In this document: positions 1-64,000 of the stretch, piece after piece
How the letters are laid out: each line of letters begins with the position of its first letter
Numbering within the stretch: the first letter of the stretch is position 1
NCBI GenBank assembly: GCA_026929865.2
Contig: CM049410.1
Location: 17,746,501 to 17,810,500 of the forward strand
Direction of reading: 5' to 3'
Source of the DNA: Hyperoplus lanceolatus
Lineage: Eukaryota > Chordata > Actinopteri > Uranoscopiformes > Ammodytidae
DNA length: 64,000 bases
The notes under the pieces: generated by a model
What the model saw: the letters and a program-made list of their open reading frames with translations, nothing else
Database searches by the model: none
Told to the model about the DNA's origin: nothing
Made by a program: the position numbers and the translations under genes

Positions 1-95
1 ATGCACAGAGATACGGAGAAAGGCACGGATATACATTAGTGGAGAGAGAAATGGTTCTCCACAGTACTGCTAATATGAGTTTGTCATTGTATTGT

Positions 96-98
<3 letters not shown>

Positions 99-179
<81 letters not shown>
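99..179. repeat. (CA)n microsatellite
   Basis: About 40 uninterrupted CA units in an asic2 intron, upstream of exon 2. Confidence 0.98.
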
Positions 180-183
<4 letters not shown>

Positions 184-259
184 TGGAAGGGATGGAGAGC
201 TTCTGAAGTAAAAGCTGGATCCCTGTTGAAGAGGGGGCCAGTAATGGTACGGTGCACCC

Positions 260-534
260 TGCTAAGTAAGCTTTTTTTTATTTATATAGCGCCCTTCACA
301 GACCAGGGTCACAAGGCGCTTCACAATACACATTTGTTATACATACACTCAAACACCGATGGCAGTAGCTGCCAAGCAAGGCGCTGTCTGAACCATCGGG
401 AGCAATTTGGGGTTCAGTGTCTTGCCCAGGGACACTTCGACATGTGGGTAGGCGGGGAATCGAACCTCCGACACTGCACTCCAGTGGCAGACTCCCTACC
501 CACTTCGCCACTGCCGCCCCAAATGCTAATAAGC
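260..534 (-). mobile_element. tRNA-headed SINE, diverged subfamily
   Basis: On the minus strand this starts with a tRNA-like head (GGCGAAGTGGGTAGGG as box A region, GGAGGTTCGATTCCCC as box B) and ends in a GCGCTATATAAATAAA tail. It shares the head and the GTGTCCCTGGGCAAGACACT block with the copies near 34805, 46818 and 61104, but its tail differs. Flanks TGCTAAGTAAGC (260-271) and TGCTAATAAGC (524-534) look like an imperfect target duplication. Confidence 0.85.
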
Positions 535-734
535 GATCACATGAGAATTTGCCTCTGCTTTTTCTGACCTGTTGCTCTTCAGTTGCTTGGCTGCTAACAA
601 TTCAATAGCTGTGGGCTCCTGCAAGAAGAAAGTTAGATAGTGTGAGGCTGAATGTGAGGCTATCATATATATAAAATATGTATTCATTGAGACAATATCA
701 CCTGGAGCCATCAGGGCTGTGATTATTTCCTTTT

Positions 735-1000
735 CCTTTTTATTTAACTTTTATTTATACTCAAGAGATCAATTGAGGGGTGACCCTCATTTGCAATGAT
801 GTTGAGTCAAACAAATGCAAAGCAAAAACAACAATACATACACAATATACAATGCTCATACATCAAATACACAACAAGCTGATAAAGAGACAACAAATTG
901 AAACGTTTAGACAGCGATGTAGAATGGCTGCAATAAAAATTAAATGGGTGAAAGAACAATATAGCCTACTAAAATCCTCTTAAAACAGTCACAGTGTGAA
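735..1000 (-). mobile_element. 5'-truncated LINE tail
   Basis: Shares GAGATCAATTGAGGGGTGAC and most of the following 230 bases with the 3' end of the minus-strand LINE at 57745-58735, including an ACAATATAGCCTA block. It stops before the coding region, so only the 3' UTR of the same LINE family was inserted here. 1001-1320 beyond it is AT-rich with nothing recognisable. Confidence 0.75.
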
Positions 1001-1546
1001 ACCAATGAAGACAATGACCATCATTCTAAATAAAAAAAAATAAAAATCCACCCCTTGCTACCAATGTGATCAAACACAAATTAGTTTAACCTTTTAAACT
1101 CATGTAATATTTATTTAATAACCAAATCAAAATTCAGTATCAAAGGGAATATATCAGACAAAAAAAATAAAAAAACTTTGAATTTTCCCAATGTGAAAAG
1201 TCCTACAAGATATACAGAACCATTTAAATGCAAATTGTTAGCATTTCAGATTAGTTAAAACTGCAGTTATTAATGCCATACACAGAGTGCAAATGGAGTA
1301 CAAAAACTGCCTTAAAGTGTTTATTCTATGGAAAGAAACACAGATGGACAATGTTTGGCTGTTGGAGGGCTTTGTTTGAAGTAAATCTCATATTGTGAGA
1401 AAACATATTGTAGCTCATCATCATCAAAGTACATTGGATTTGAAAATTTAAGCTCTGGGCTACAAAAAAGGTTTCCCGCATGGTAGTGAATTGGCTCCAT
1501 CAATGAACAATTAGCAAGTGTATCTACTGCAGTCTTATCTGGAACG

Positions 1547-1570
1547 TGTGTGAGTGTGCGTGCGTGCGGG

Positions 1571-1632
<62 letters not shown>

Positions 1633-1690
1633 TCTGTGTGTATGTGTGTGTGAGTTTGTTCGTGTATATAAATTTGTGTTTGTGTGTGTC
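1547..1690. repeat. (TG)n microsatellite, interrupted
   Basis: Pure TG from about 1579 to 1629, with impure TG/CG flanks, ending about 70 bases before the exon 2 acceptor. A CT-rich tract follows at 1723-1757 and serves as the polypyrimidine tract. Confidence 0.95.
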
Positions 1691-1758
1691 TTTGTATCTA
1701 GGTTAAACAAGTCATCACTGACCATTCCCTCCCTCTCTCTCTCTCTGTCTCCTCCCAG

Positions 1759-53726
<51,968 letters not shown>

Positions 53727-54660
53727 GGCCCCACCCCCCTACACCTCCCTGTCCCCTCCACCGGGGGGGGGCTAAAGATCCTCTGTTAGGGAAATATCCT
53801 GCAGGACCTTTAACAGGGGAGGAGAAGAGGACACAAAGAAGGGCCCGGTATGAAGACAGCACTGTGCTCTGTCACAGCACCCTGTCTGAGGCACTAATGG
53901 GGATTAAAGAGCTGTCGGCTGGACTTATCGGCCCTCTCTGTCACCCTGCTGCACTGTACTGTATAGTGGATAGTGGGAGGGCGCTCTCTCTACACTGTGG
54001 GGTCTGTACACACGCACACAGAAAAATCAAAAGACTGGCTGGGGCCCATCCCCCCTGTGCAGCATATCCATGTAACAAAAACAACTGTTGGTCACTGCCA
54101 AAAAACAATCTGTACAAAAAATTGGTTCTGAGCTGCCAAAACTGCATGCGTCAATCTATCTTGCTCTCTTTTGCTGATGCATACGCCCGGCTGGACTGCA
54201 GTGTTTGCTTTACTGTACATGTTGTGTGCCATTTGTCTCTCTTTAAATCTACAGGACAGTGATGTGACGAAGGGCCCCAAGTGGTGAGATATCCAACTTC
54301 GAATGTATAGTATCGAACATATGGTTGTTTCAAATCATAGTTCACACGTGACCAGTTGTTAGGAAATGTGTTCTGATGAGTGAGTCGTCATTTTTTAAGT
54401 TACATTTCTTGGAGAGGAAAGGGGTTTGTGACAAAAAAAAATGCTCGGTAGACTGAAAACTGAGTGAAATATGAACATTTTCCTTCCCTACTTTTTTGCA
54501 TATTTTTCCCACCTGTCAGTTCAGTTGAATGACTTAACTTAAAGGCATGTTTGTTATGGGACTCTGGGGATGCTAAGCAGTGCTCTGCAGACACCTTTAG
54601 AAGGGTTGTCATACTCTTACTGTTAATTTGTCTGAATAAATGACTGGTTTCTGGCTGCTG
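53727..54660 (+). other. Probable asic2 3' UTR
   Basis: Sequence directly after the stop with no further open coding frame. The first AATAAA downstream is at 54635-54640, and an ATTAAA is at 55002-55007. The true cleavage site cannot be fixed without transcript data, so the end given is an estimate. Confidence 0.45.
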
Positions 54661-57600
54661 CACCTCACCACCGCTCCCAGGTAAGTGAGGTAGAGACTGC
54701 CAAGCCGTGTATAAAACACTGCAGCAGATCAATATGCCCAGGGCGTTTAAAGCATTATTTCATTATAATGTCATTGTCAGGGTGCTATTTCAGACGACTA
54801 TTTCCTCTAGAAAGGATGGCATCATGTTGTCCTCTACCTAATAAAAGCCCTAGTGGTAAAAATGTTAATAATTATAAAAGAAGAAAAAAATATTACAAAA
54901 GCACCATGAGGAGGGTTCAGCTAGGATGTTGTTGCTTTTTTAGGATACAGGGTCTGCTGTGTTACGGTGTAAATATCTTGTGTGTTTTTTTTCTTTTTTC
55001 CATTAAAACGGGTACCACCCAGACATGTCTGAAGCAGATCTAATTTGAAAATAACTCCTGGTCCAGAAGTGAGTACATATTTGTCAAATCAGATAATGTT
55101 ACTCAATCCTGCAGCTTTCAGCAGATGAGAAGGTTATGTTACAGGCAGTAGCATCCTGGGGGGAGGGGGGTGGGGGGGGTTGTGGAATGTCATGCTAAAA
55201 GACAAAGGAAACTTGTTGAATCTTCAAAATCCCTCACAAAACAATGGTAACGTCTAAATGGCTTTACACCAAAAGCTTGTGTGAGAAGAACATGTGAAAG
55301 ATTTAAGTGTATCTTTTGATTTTTGTTTTTCTAATTCTAGTCAATGATCATGCTAGCATGGTCTCTGTCATCATAGTAATGTTCATTACAGTAGGAATGA
55401 ATTCAAGCGCTTTGTGAGACTGAATGATGATTTCCCATCTGTGGCTCAACCTGCTGTCTCTCTGTGTAACTATCTCATGTCGTGGCTTCCAACCAAACGC
55501 AGTCGTCAGCAGGGGTGTGTGAGACACAAAGGGTCTCGCTTCCCTCAACGACACTCGCTGTTTATTCTCTCTACTTTGGCTTCAATTGTTATCGCAGGAC
55601 AGCGGTTTTTTCTTCTTCTCATTTTGTGATGCCGCATCCAGTGTGTTTTTAATGTGAAACAATTAAATTAAAAAATATGTTTTGCAGTATGGTGTCCTGT
55701 TGTGGCAAGGCAATTGTATGTGTGTTGCACCTTTTAAAGTGAATGTTGATTTAAAGTGCTTTTCACATGTTATGAAATAATATACAATGCAATTTAAAAC
55801 ATGATGATAACTATAGGAAAGGAGCTCTGTAGGGCTGTATTTATGCACGGCGATACATTGAGCTAAATGCTTATGCTTACCACAACATTGCAAACATGCT
55901 AGTACTAAACACAAAGTACAGCTAATGTATATTATTAGTGGTGTGTGTATTTGATCATTTAACAAAAAAACTACACGTGTCCACCTCACATTGATATTGG
56001 AGCATATTCAGGGGATCACTAACATGAGTAATACTCATTTTCTAAGGATCATAGGCATCTTCAAGTGTCCATGGTAATACATCCAGCAGTTGTTGAGATA
56101 GTTCACTCTTGACCAAAGTGTTTGGCTGACAGACCGACACTGCCTCCCTAGAGCCATGTTACTATCATAGCTAAATAGAATTTAAAATAAATAAGTCTAC
56201 ATGGAACATTTAAATGAGCTAAAATTGAATAAATAGAAAAATAAAAAGCCACAGCGCAGTTAAGCGCAGTGACATATATGAATAAATAGCCCCTGAATCT
56301 AATAAAATGGAGCGGTAGCCACAATTTAAAAAAGCTGAGTAGTGTGTGTATAGCCTCCCTGTCTTGAATATGGGTGGTTCCGGCTGTAACTTATGATACA
56401 ACTTGGGGGTATGCTCGATTAAAAATGACCTAATAATGCACTTAGCACAAAAAAGGGCCAGACAACTCCCAATGAAAGAAGTGGACAAAAATGAGCCGCG
56501 CTGAATCAAATGTACAGTTATTTTGCTGAGTGCAATGTCCCTCTGACTCAATATTGGCAAAAGTGTTCCCCGCATTTAAGCTTCACATAATAACACCAGC
56601 TTGGATAATCACAGCAACAGAAAAAGCTGCTCAAACTTGATTCACAGTTGCTCACCAATCAGATTATATAGTCATTGCTACTTAAAAAAAAAAAATCCAG
56701 CAGAAGTATCTGTAATCACTGGGACTCAGAAATTGCCATATCTTTCCTTTCTCCTGCCTTAACAGCTGGTCCATTACTTCAGTCTTTTAATGATTTGGTT
56801 TATAGTAAGTAGTTCCACAGAAGGACTGAGGGATTTTCCTCATAGGGATTTTTCTGTTTACTTTAATTTCAAAGCAGCAGTTAGATTATTTGGTTTTGAC
56901 GTCTGTATGAAAAGATCTGCGGTTTGGGTTTACATATATATTAATGTTCTACACATTTACAGAGACTCTTATCTGAGAGTTGCTATAGGCTGGGGTTCAG
57001 CCTCAGTTCAGTCTCAGCTCATTTAACAGAGATATAGGAAGCGGATATTGCCGGCAGGTCAGCCATGGGTCATTAGTTACTCATTGTAAACAAACAGCAT
57101 GGTTTCCTTGGTAGGTTGGGAACACACAGACGGCAGAGGTTGCACGAGAATTTACAAGAGTAAGGCCGTGAGCTCAAATACTCCCCTTTGCATTAAAAGA
57201 GTAACTTCTTCATAGAAAAATTAATGTCAGCTACATTTAAGCCATCACCAAATGAGTTGGCACACAGTGTATCTATAGGCCTATCAGCTCTACAAAAAGT
57301 TTTTTATTTTTAAGTAAATGTTTCTGTTGTCGATTCTAATGCCAAGAAAAAACATGGACGTACAGCAGAAGGAATAAAATCCATGCAGGATCACCGAAGG
57401 CTTAGGCCTACCTCATGTAGATGTGCCCTAAGTGCTGTTGTAATTCCTCAGATTTACCCATGGGGGTGACAGAAGTTACACCATATAGCTTTAAGTGTTT
57501 GATATAGAGGAAATCGTTTTTTTGCTCAGCCAAAGACAGAAATGAAGCTGGCGATAGCTGCGACTACCAAAGAATGCGTACAACAAACTTAATCAGGATG

Positions 57601-57740
57601 CTCTTTAAATTCTGGTCCTAGGTTTTTGTGCCAAGAGAGTAAAATGCAGAGATATTGACTCTGCTTTTTTCACCTTGCAATATAGACATTTTGGTTAGTA
57701 TTGGCCACATTTTACTTTGTTAAAGATGGTGTCGTCAATA
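54661..57740. other. Downstream region, nothing recognised
   Basis: ATTAAA at 55002, a G-run at 55158-55180, and otherwise AT-rich sequence. Open frames at 55663-55989 and 56219-56575 have no family resemblance. It may include a longer asic2 3' UTR. Confidence 0.4.
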
Positions 57741-57744
57741 GCTT

Positions 57745-58735
57745 TTAAGGTTCATTTAACTTTTTTATTTATCCTCGAGAGATCAATTGAGGGGTGACCC
57801 TCATTTTCAATGATGTCGAGTCAAAACAAATTCGAAACAACAATACATACAAAATATTCAATGCAAATACATCAAATACACAAGTGAAGAGAAAAAAAAA
57901 ACAAAAAAACAATTGAAACATTTACAAAGTGGTGAAGAGTGGCAGCAATTAAAAGGAATAAAGTACAATATAGCCTAATTAAAACAGTTACAAGTAGAGT
58001 TTGGCAGATCCAAGATAGTCTGTTTAAATTGGCCAAAGGATATGAATGTATTTAATTTAATTTGTTGCTGTAAGTTGTTCCAGGAGTCGGGGGCACTGAA
58101 GCTAAAAGCTGTCTTTCCCAGCTCAGACCGGGCTTGTGGGACATAAAGCATAAGCATGTCAGTGGAGCTGGTTTGATAAAGCCCATCTGAAATGTGCAGC
58201 ATTTCAGTTAAATAACGAGGAAGCTTCCCGGTCAAGGCTTTGTAAATAAAAATGTGCCAATGTGCGTCACGTCTCTCTTTAAGCGAGGACCACCCAACCT
58301 TTTCATATAAGAGACAATGGTGTGTATCATAAGCATCTCCTGTGATGAATCTTAAAGCAGAGTGAAAAACAGAGTCTAGGAGTTTAAGACATGAATGTGA
58401 TGCATGCCGGTAGACCACATCACCGTAATCAAGGACAGACATGAAAACTGCCTCAATAATCCTTTTCCTACTAAATAAAGGGAAGGTGGTTTTATTCCTA
58501 TAAAAATAGCCATTTTTTTGTCGTAGTCGACAAACAAGATTATTTATATGAAAATGAAAAGTGAGTTTATCATCTAACCAGATGCCGAGATATTTATACT
58601 CTGTGACTCTTTCAATTAAAATTCCATTCTTTGTAAACATATTAAAATCATTAAAATGTGTAGTTTTTGCTCTGGAGAAACACATATATTTGGTTTTGTC
58701 TGTATATTTGTTGCTACTCCATAAGCTAGCTTTAT
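57745..58735 (-). mobile_element. 5'-truncated LINE with RT C-terminal region
   Basis: The minus-strand frame 58685-57975 encodes 236 residues: FSRAKT, then IERVTEYKYLGIWLDDKLTF, MSVLDYGDVVYRHAS, SALRFITGDAYDTHH, and a C-terminal YKALTGKLPRYL. In-frame sequence with DKTKYMCF upstream extends it to about 58712. This is the part after the catalytic box of a non-LTR reverse transcriptase; the catalytic part was never copied (5' truncation). The 3' UTR runs to 57745, ends in ATAAATAAA on the minus strand, and matches 735-1000. The clade differs from the LINE at 4005-17490. Confidence 0.88.
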
Positions 58736-58739
58736 GGCT

Positions 58740-61100
58740 CCATTAGCCCTAAAGAAGCTCTTCAGTTGCATACGTCTCTTTAGAAATTCCACTTTTGTCA
58801 AATAAAAGGAATAACTTCTCCCACAGTTGCAAATATTTTGTCATAAATGTCAATTTGCATTTTTTACGTCCCTTTTAGAGAGAAAAAAACAACAACAAAC
58901 ATCCTGTACATTATGGAGCATAATGTGTTCCCTGTGTCCCTGTTCCTCTGCTCTGAAGTCATTTGGGGCCTTTGCGATGAAGATGAATAGGTGGTGTTTT
59001 GACAAATTCATAAAACTCAGGCCTGAAGCTAAATGCTGAAAAAGGCAAAGTCAAAAACATCCTTACATCTTACTTCCCCTCCGCTTACCATAAAAAAATC
59101 CATTCAAAGGACCTTTTTTTCTGCTAAAGGAAGAACCCACAAGCACAAACAAGGATTTTAATACCTTAGTCCATGCCATAAACGTGTCTAGTTGCCCCCT
59201 GCAGCCATATGGCCGGCTTGGCCAGTTTTAATCAACACAAACTGTCAGTGTTCACGGGTGTGAAGCCAGCCAGGAAGCATGTCATGGTTTGCTGCACTGA
59301 AACTTGTTTGTATGTGCAGGGATGTGCAGGGATGCAGAGAAAGTATTTTCTAGTAGCTTAACAAAACAGTTTATATGCACAGGTGTAATGCTGCTTATAG
59401 GGACTGACTGATTGAGTAGGCAAGGATCAAGCTATTGGTCTGTGAATCGGTATTAAAGTTGTATGTAAATCTAATATGCATTATGATAATGTCTGATGTA
59501 TTATATTTTTCATACAACCTGCCAACATGTTACATCCTATTGTTAGAACCAGTGCTAACTAGTTCTGCAACTTGTGATATGTCATTTGCATTATTAAGTA
59601 ATATGCAATGTATTGCCTCAATTGAATAATAGACCGTTTGGTGCACATAAGTTCATGAAGCTTATGTTGTTGACTCTTTGTCCAAAAAGAGCGAGAACAA
59701 CTAGCAAATATTTACTTTATTTATTTATAATTGAAAAGCTGTGAACTTTTGTCACTTTTTGAACAAATTGCCAATCTTCTCTAAAAAGTTGCTAATCAAG
59801 TTATATTTTTAACTGTTGTTCAAAATGTAAAACACAAGAAAACAACACTGAGGCGCTACTTGGAGCTATACAGTTTGATTTAATCCTATCAGCATTCACG
59901 GCTAATCGGGCATTGCATGCTTGTACTCCTCACTCATGTCTTGACGGAGAGAGATAGGCAGTTTGTGCAGAGTGAGCAGATTACAGAGAAAAAATGGGAG
60001 GGATAATTAGAGTTTGAACAAAGAGACAGTCGTAAATTGACAGCAAGACAGCCACTTGGGAGCTGAATGAAGCAAGTGCAAAACCTAATAGGCCACAAAG
60101 ATTGAAACTGGGGATTTAATTTGTGGGTACAGTGGGGTTTTCTACTTAGTTAGTTCTCAGTTCTTCACCCCCCCAGGACTGTGGCTATTTCCAACCGGCT
60201 CAGCCAGACCACACTGAGGACGGCCGCATAGCTATAACCTTGAGATCCATTATAAATGTCAGTGCAAATTTGATGTCACAAAAACTCAATTGGCAACATG
60301 ATTGAATTGTGAGGAGGAGGTGTTAGAGCTGTTGACAGAATGTGATCTGAGTTGGCGCTGAAAGACCCCCATCTATTAAATGAAATTAGAACATAGTTTA
60401 TTGCTCTGTTTGTTTCGCCTGCACATTTGAATAACAGTGAGTGTTAAAAAATCTGACCCAGACCGACATGGCGACGAATCGCAAACGAACGCATCATTCA
60501 TCCACCCACTCACTGACTGTTACGTGGGGCTTAAATCGTGTTTAATTACCTGTTCACTATATTCATTGCCTAAGCAAGTTGATTACTAATCTAATCACAA
60601 GCCGCACATTCATCAGGGCGCTCTTATTCATATGGCCCGGGGGAAATCAGTGGCATTCTGAAGAGTTTAACTTGGCTAATAATCCATTTAGGTAATGCGT
60701 TGATAAACCTGACCGGCTGTCGTGTGTCAACAATCCTGGGGATCCCTTCAGGACAGTTTTCGCAGAACGTCTTGCAGAGTCTGGAGAGTGTTCCAAGGAT
60801 AATTACTGAAACAGGGCTGCAGCATCCCACATGTCTCTCAAATCGTCATGGCCTGATGAGTTAAAGCCCCGTACAAATTCCCTTAAAGAGATTTGCAGGA
60901 AAACTTTGAAAACTAAAGTTGTAAAACGACCTGTGTGTATGTGTAAGCTAAATGCTAACATCAGCATGCTAACTTGATCACAATTAAAATGCTTAAATGT
61001 TGATATTATATAATAATAGATTTTTCAGTCGGAACCGAAGACGTAGACTTTGCTACCCCTAAAGCCATGCTGCTAGCACAAAGAACAAAAACACAAAGAG
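58740..61100. other. Downstream region, nothing recognised
   Basis: AT-rich single-copy-looking sequence without transposon ends, tandem repeats or convincing coding frames. Confidence 0.4.
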
Positions 61101-61103
61101 AAT

Positions 61104-61400
61104 ATGGTAAATGGACTTGTATAGCGCTATATCTCCGTTTATCACAGACTCAAAGCGCTTTACATTGTTTTTGTACACATTCACCCAGTCACACACACAT
61201 TCATACACCGATAGCAGCAGCTACCACGCAGGGTAGGCTTAGCACTAGGGTGCTAAGCTAACTAAGCTAACTATCGGGAGCAATTCGGGGTTCAGTGTCT
61301 TGCCCAGGGACACTTCGACATGTGGCGGGGAGATGGGGGATCGAACCTCCGACTCTGCACTCCAGAGGCGAACTCCCTACCCACTTCGCCACTGACACCC
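61104..61400 (-). mobile_element. tRNA-headed SINE, minus strand copy
   Basis: Starts ATGGTAAATGGACTTGTATA and ends with the complement of the tRNA-like head; GGAGGTTCGATCCCCC (minus strand) is box B. Very close to the copies at 34809 and 46818. The flanking duplication is unclear. Confidence 0.9.
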
Positions 61401-61727
61401 AAATATATCTGTTATGTTATTTTACGTACATCATTTAGAAAACAAGTTAAAAAAAAACATTTCTTCAACCCGACATAAAATACGTACAAGGATGAAGGCA
61501 GATGTTGACTATATTCACATCAAAACGTTCACAAGAGAACAGAGCAAAAGCCCTCGCACAGCCCGTGTCTTGTGTCTACATGGCGCCACAGGGTGTGCAG
61601 AGCTTGTACATTGTCTGAGACTACTGGTTATACACAACTTTACACGGAAATATAATCTCAATCTGGCTTGTGCAAATGAAAATGAAAATCAATTGCCAAT
61701 CCCAAAGCAATGATGGTGGAACATGTG

Positions 61728-61745
61728 AGTGTGTGTATGTGTGTG

Positions 61746-61776
<31 letters not shown>

Positions 61777-61792
61777 ATGCGTGCTGGCGTGC

Positions 61793-61867
<75 letters not shown>
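61728..61867. repeat. Compound (TG)n/(TGCG)n microsatellite
   Basis: TG, then a GCGTGCGTGCGTGCATGCG stretch, then a second pure TG run to 61867. The open frames on both strands here are products of the repeat. Confidence 0.97.
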
Positions 61868-61868
<1 letters not shown>

Positions 61869-64000
61869 ACTCTCCTGAGTAAAACGTGTTGCTCCAAGCA
61901 GTGATAGATAACACTTTACCTGCAGGGGCCAAAGCAATGAAACCAAGGACAGGAGAGAAATCTTTAAAAAAGCGCCTCCACGATTGCAATCATTTATTAA
62001 CCCCGGTTCATCATCCATCACTGAGAAATCTACTTACTGCGAGTTACATTATGAAAAGTCATCTGTGGAGATTACTGTGGCCTTCATGCTGTACAGTAGG
62101 CTACCTAAGAGGCGGGACGGATTCGATTAGATGGTCTGATAGTGCAAGAAGCAGCACTAGAAGCATCTGATGTGTTATCACGGCCAGATGTTGAGAGTTC
62201 ACATTCAATAACACATGGCCTTTATCAGCAGCACTCCTGATAAATATATATTTACCAGCTTTTTATTTCATCTCACATGTCTCTACACGAGTGAGTAAAC
62301 AAAGTGGAGTGTGTCATGGCTTTTCGGAGCCTCAAGGCAGGTTAAGAATTAGGACGTTAACGTTATCATTGCAAAGCTATTATAGGGTGGAAAAAATATT
62401 TTTAATGTCAGAAATATTTGCCTCCATGCTGGGTTTGCCTCATGTCCTGATTGTGCCATCTAGTGGTGATATGGTAGATGACTTGATATGACCTCAATAA
62501 AACGCTCTCTTCTAGATTTAGATTATGCAGACAGCATTATGATCACACCGTAAAAGGGTCAGTTGCGTGATAAAACTTCAAGCTGAATTTAATAGGACAA
62601 ATAACCTCAAATTCAATCTCTAGAGTAGATGTCTTGGCGCAGCAGGCAGCCACCAGACCTTTTATGAAATGTGTCCCATTGTTGACCTTCAATTGGAAAT
62701 ATTGGATATATGGCCAAAAGTATATAGACACCCAAACAGTGTTGTTGAGCATCTCAGTACAAGACTTTAGGCAGAGAGAAAATCCTCCACTCCTCTTTGA
62801 ATCTGCTCCTGTTCAGCTACAATAGTTGCAAGATGTGATTTGGGGCGATTATACTTTTTTTGCAGCCTTTGATGTACAGTAGTTCATCCCCGATTTTCAA
62901 AGCTTTGCAGCAAGCTAACTCACTTCCACCAATGGCTGAATACAGAAGTTAGTCTTTGATGACATTGAGAGAAGCATGAATGAACAAATGCATACAATTA
63001 TACCTATAGCCCCCATGGGCAAGACACCATAGATTCATTTAGATGGTTGCAAAAATGCTTCATAGATAGACCTTCATTGTCCTCAACATAATTCATAAAT
63101 CATTTATGGAAACATTTGCTATACATAGTGGAGAAAATAAATAAGTGGTCCATCTTGCCTTCTTTTGGAGGCTCTTTTGATTGGCTAAAACAATTACTCT
63201 TATCATTAGTACAGCACAAAAAGACAAAAGTGAAACTGCAAAAACAGTATTTGATAACAATAAAATGCCTCCCAACATTGTGGCCACAAAGTTGGAAGCA
63301 CACTTTTAGTTACTTCTTATTAGTGATTCGACCATATAAACATCATGTCTTCTTCGTAAAGTGATGTAGCTTAATTAAACTGATCCAAATGTTTCCTCTT
63401 CAAAATCACCGGCAACATCTGATTACAGCCTAGTGACACTTATGCACACAATGATGTGCAATGGGCATGTGGCAGGTCTTGTCTTCTGAACTTTGTCCAG
63501 CACAACCGGAAAGATTTCGCCTTGTGTGGGTGCATGCAATGTGGAGTGAAGGATTGGCCACAGTAAAAAATGTACGTACAGAAAGTGAATAGAGAGGTAA
63601 CCAACAATTGTAAACACATGTGATTACTTTAACAAATGATACGATGATTTTTTTTTCCTCTAATAGAGTTGTTACCTGAAGATTTCCCTCGGGTGGAACT
63701 AATGGCTTTTACCCCCAAATTATAAAAAAACAGCCAAAGAGACCATTGACAAACTAGAAATGCAATTCCTGAAGAAATTGCGGTGTGAATGCTGCGCTGC
63801 TGAGCTGAAGCTGAAGAAGCCTACTGCTGAATGTTGATGAAGAATGAAGGATGAATATATCTGAATGAACAGAATGGTTGAATAATACAATGTATGAAAA
63901 TTTTTGAATATTTGGAAGTTTGAATGGACTAGCTGGAATTAGGAATTAATTATGACCTTGAAGTATGACCTCCAAAATGTAATCAGTTCATCTTTGAGTC
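61868..64000. other. Downstream region, one possible transposon end
   Basis: ATATGGCCAAAAGTATATAG at 62708-62727, followed by ACACCC, resembles a common fish DNA-transposon terminus, without a second end found. Nothing else is recognised to the end of the window. Confidence 0.35.

Noticed and set aside
57975..58685. A functional host protein of 236 residues
   Set aside because: The sequence is the C-terminal part of a non-LTR reverse transcriptase with the LINE 3' tail behind it.
54661..64000. A second protein-coding gene downstream of asic2
   Set aside because: No chain of frames with matching splice sites or family resemblance was found; the frames are short and scattered.

Overview
The window reads as animal nuclear DNA, most likely from a teleost fish. 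It has one split gene with canonical GT/AG introns, low coding density, many (CA/TG)n microsatellites, four copies of a tRNA-headed SINE, several DNA transposons with terminal inverted repeats, and LINE remnants. The species cannot be named from the sequence.

The only host gene I can support is an acid-sensing ion channel of the ASIC2 type on the + strand. Nine coding exons (1759-1909, 30450-30577, 36654-36804, 37437-37493, 42701-42854, 43575-43666, 44450-44529, 45919-45987, 53625-53726) join in a consistent phase into 327 codons plus TGA. If exon 1, upstream of the window, has the 185 codons of mammalian ASIC2a, the visible N-glycosylation sites and the degenerin glycine fall at the known residue numbers 365, 392 and 430. 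The part seen holds most of the extracellular domain, the second membrane helix with the GAS selectivity filter, and the cytoplasmic tail. The first intron seen is 28.5 kb.

Layout. 1-1758: end of an upstream intron, with a SINE, a LINE tail and (CA)n. 4005-17490: a decayed two-ORF LINE. It is interrupted by a 6.2 kb foldback-type element (4647-10893), by an unresolved insertion that itself contains a 1.59 kb LTR element with two LTRs that look identical, and by a third insert that removes the reverse-transcriptase active site. 18600-29080: MITEs and hAT-like elements, including a 2.5 kb element with a perfect 8-bp target duplication and a second hAT-like element nested in it. 30450-46000: asic2 exons 3-9 with microsatellites, a SINE and a TTAA MITE. 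47202-53212, in the last intron: a second foldback element of about 6.0 kb with arms of about 2 kb, a perfect 8-bp target duplication, and an 870-bp hAT-like MITE nested in one arm. 53625-54700: last exon and probable 3' UTR. 54700-64000: downstream DNA with a LINE fragment, a SINE and a microsatellite, and no further gene.

The most unusual content is the pair of unrelated foldback elements. One is built of tandem units of about 165 bp arranged as an asymmetric palindrome around a 1.6 kb core. The other has long arms that are nearly identical outside but diverged at the inner end. Neither carries a recognisable transposase. I read all repeats and exon joins by eye; no alignment or database search was run.
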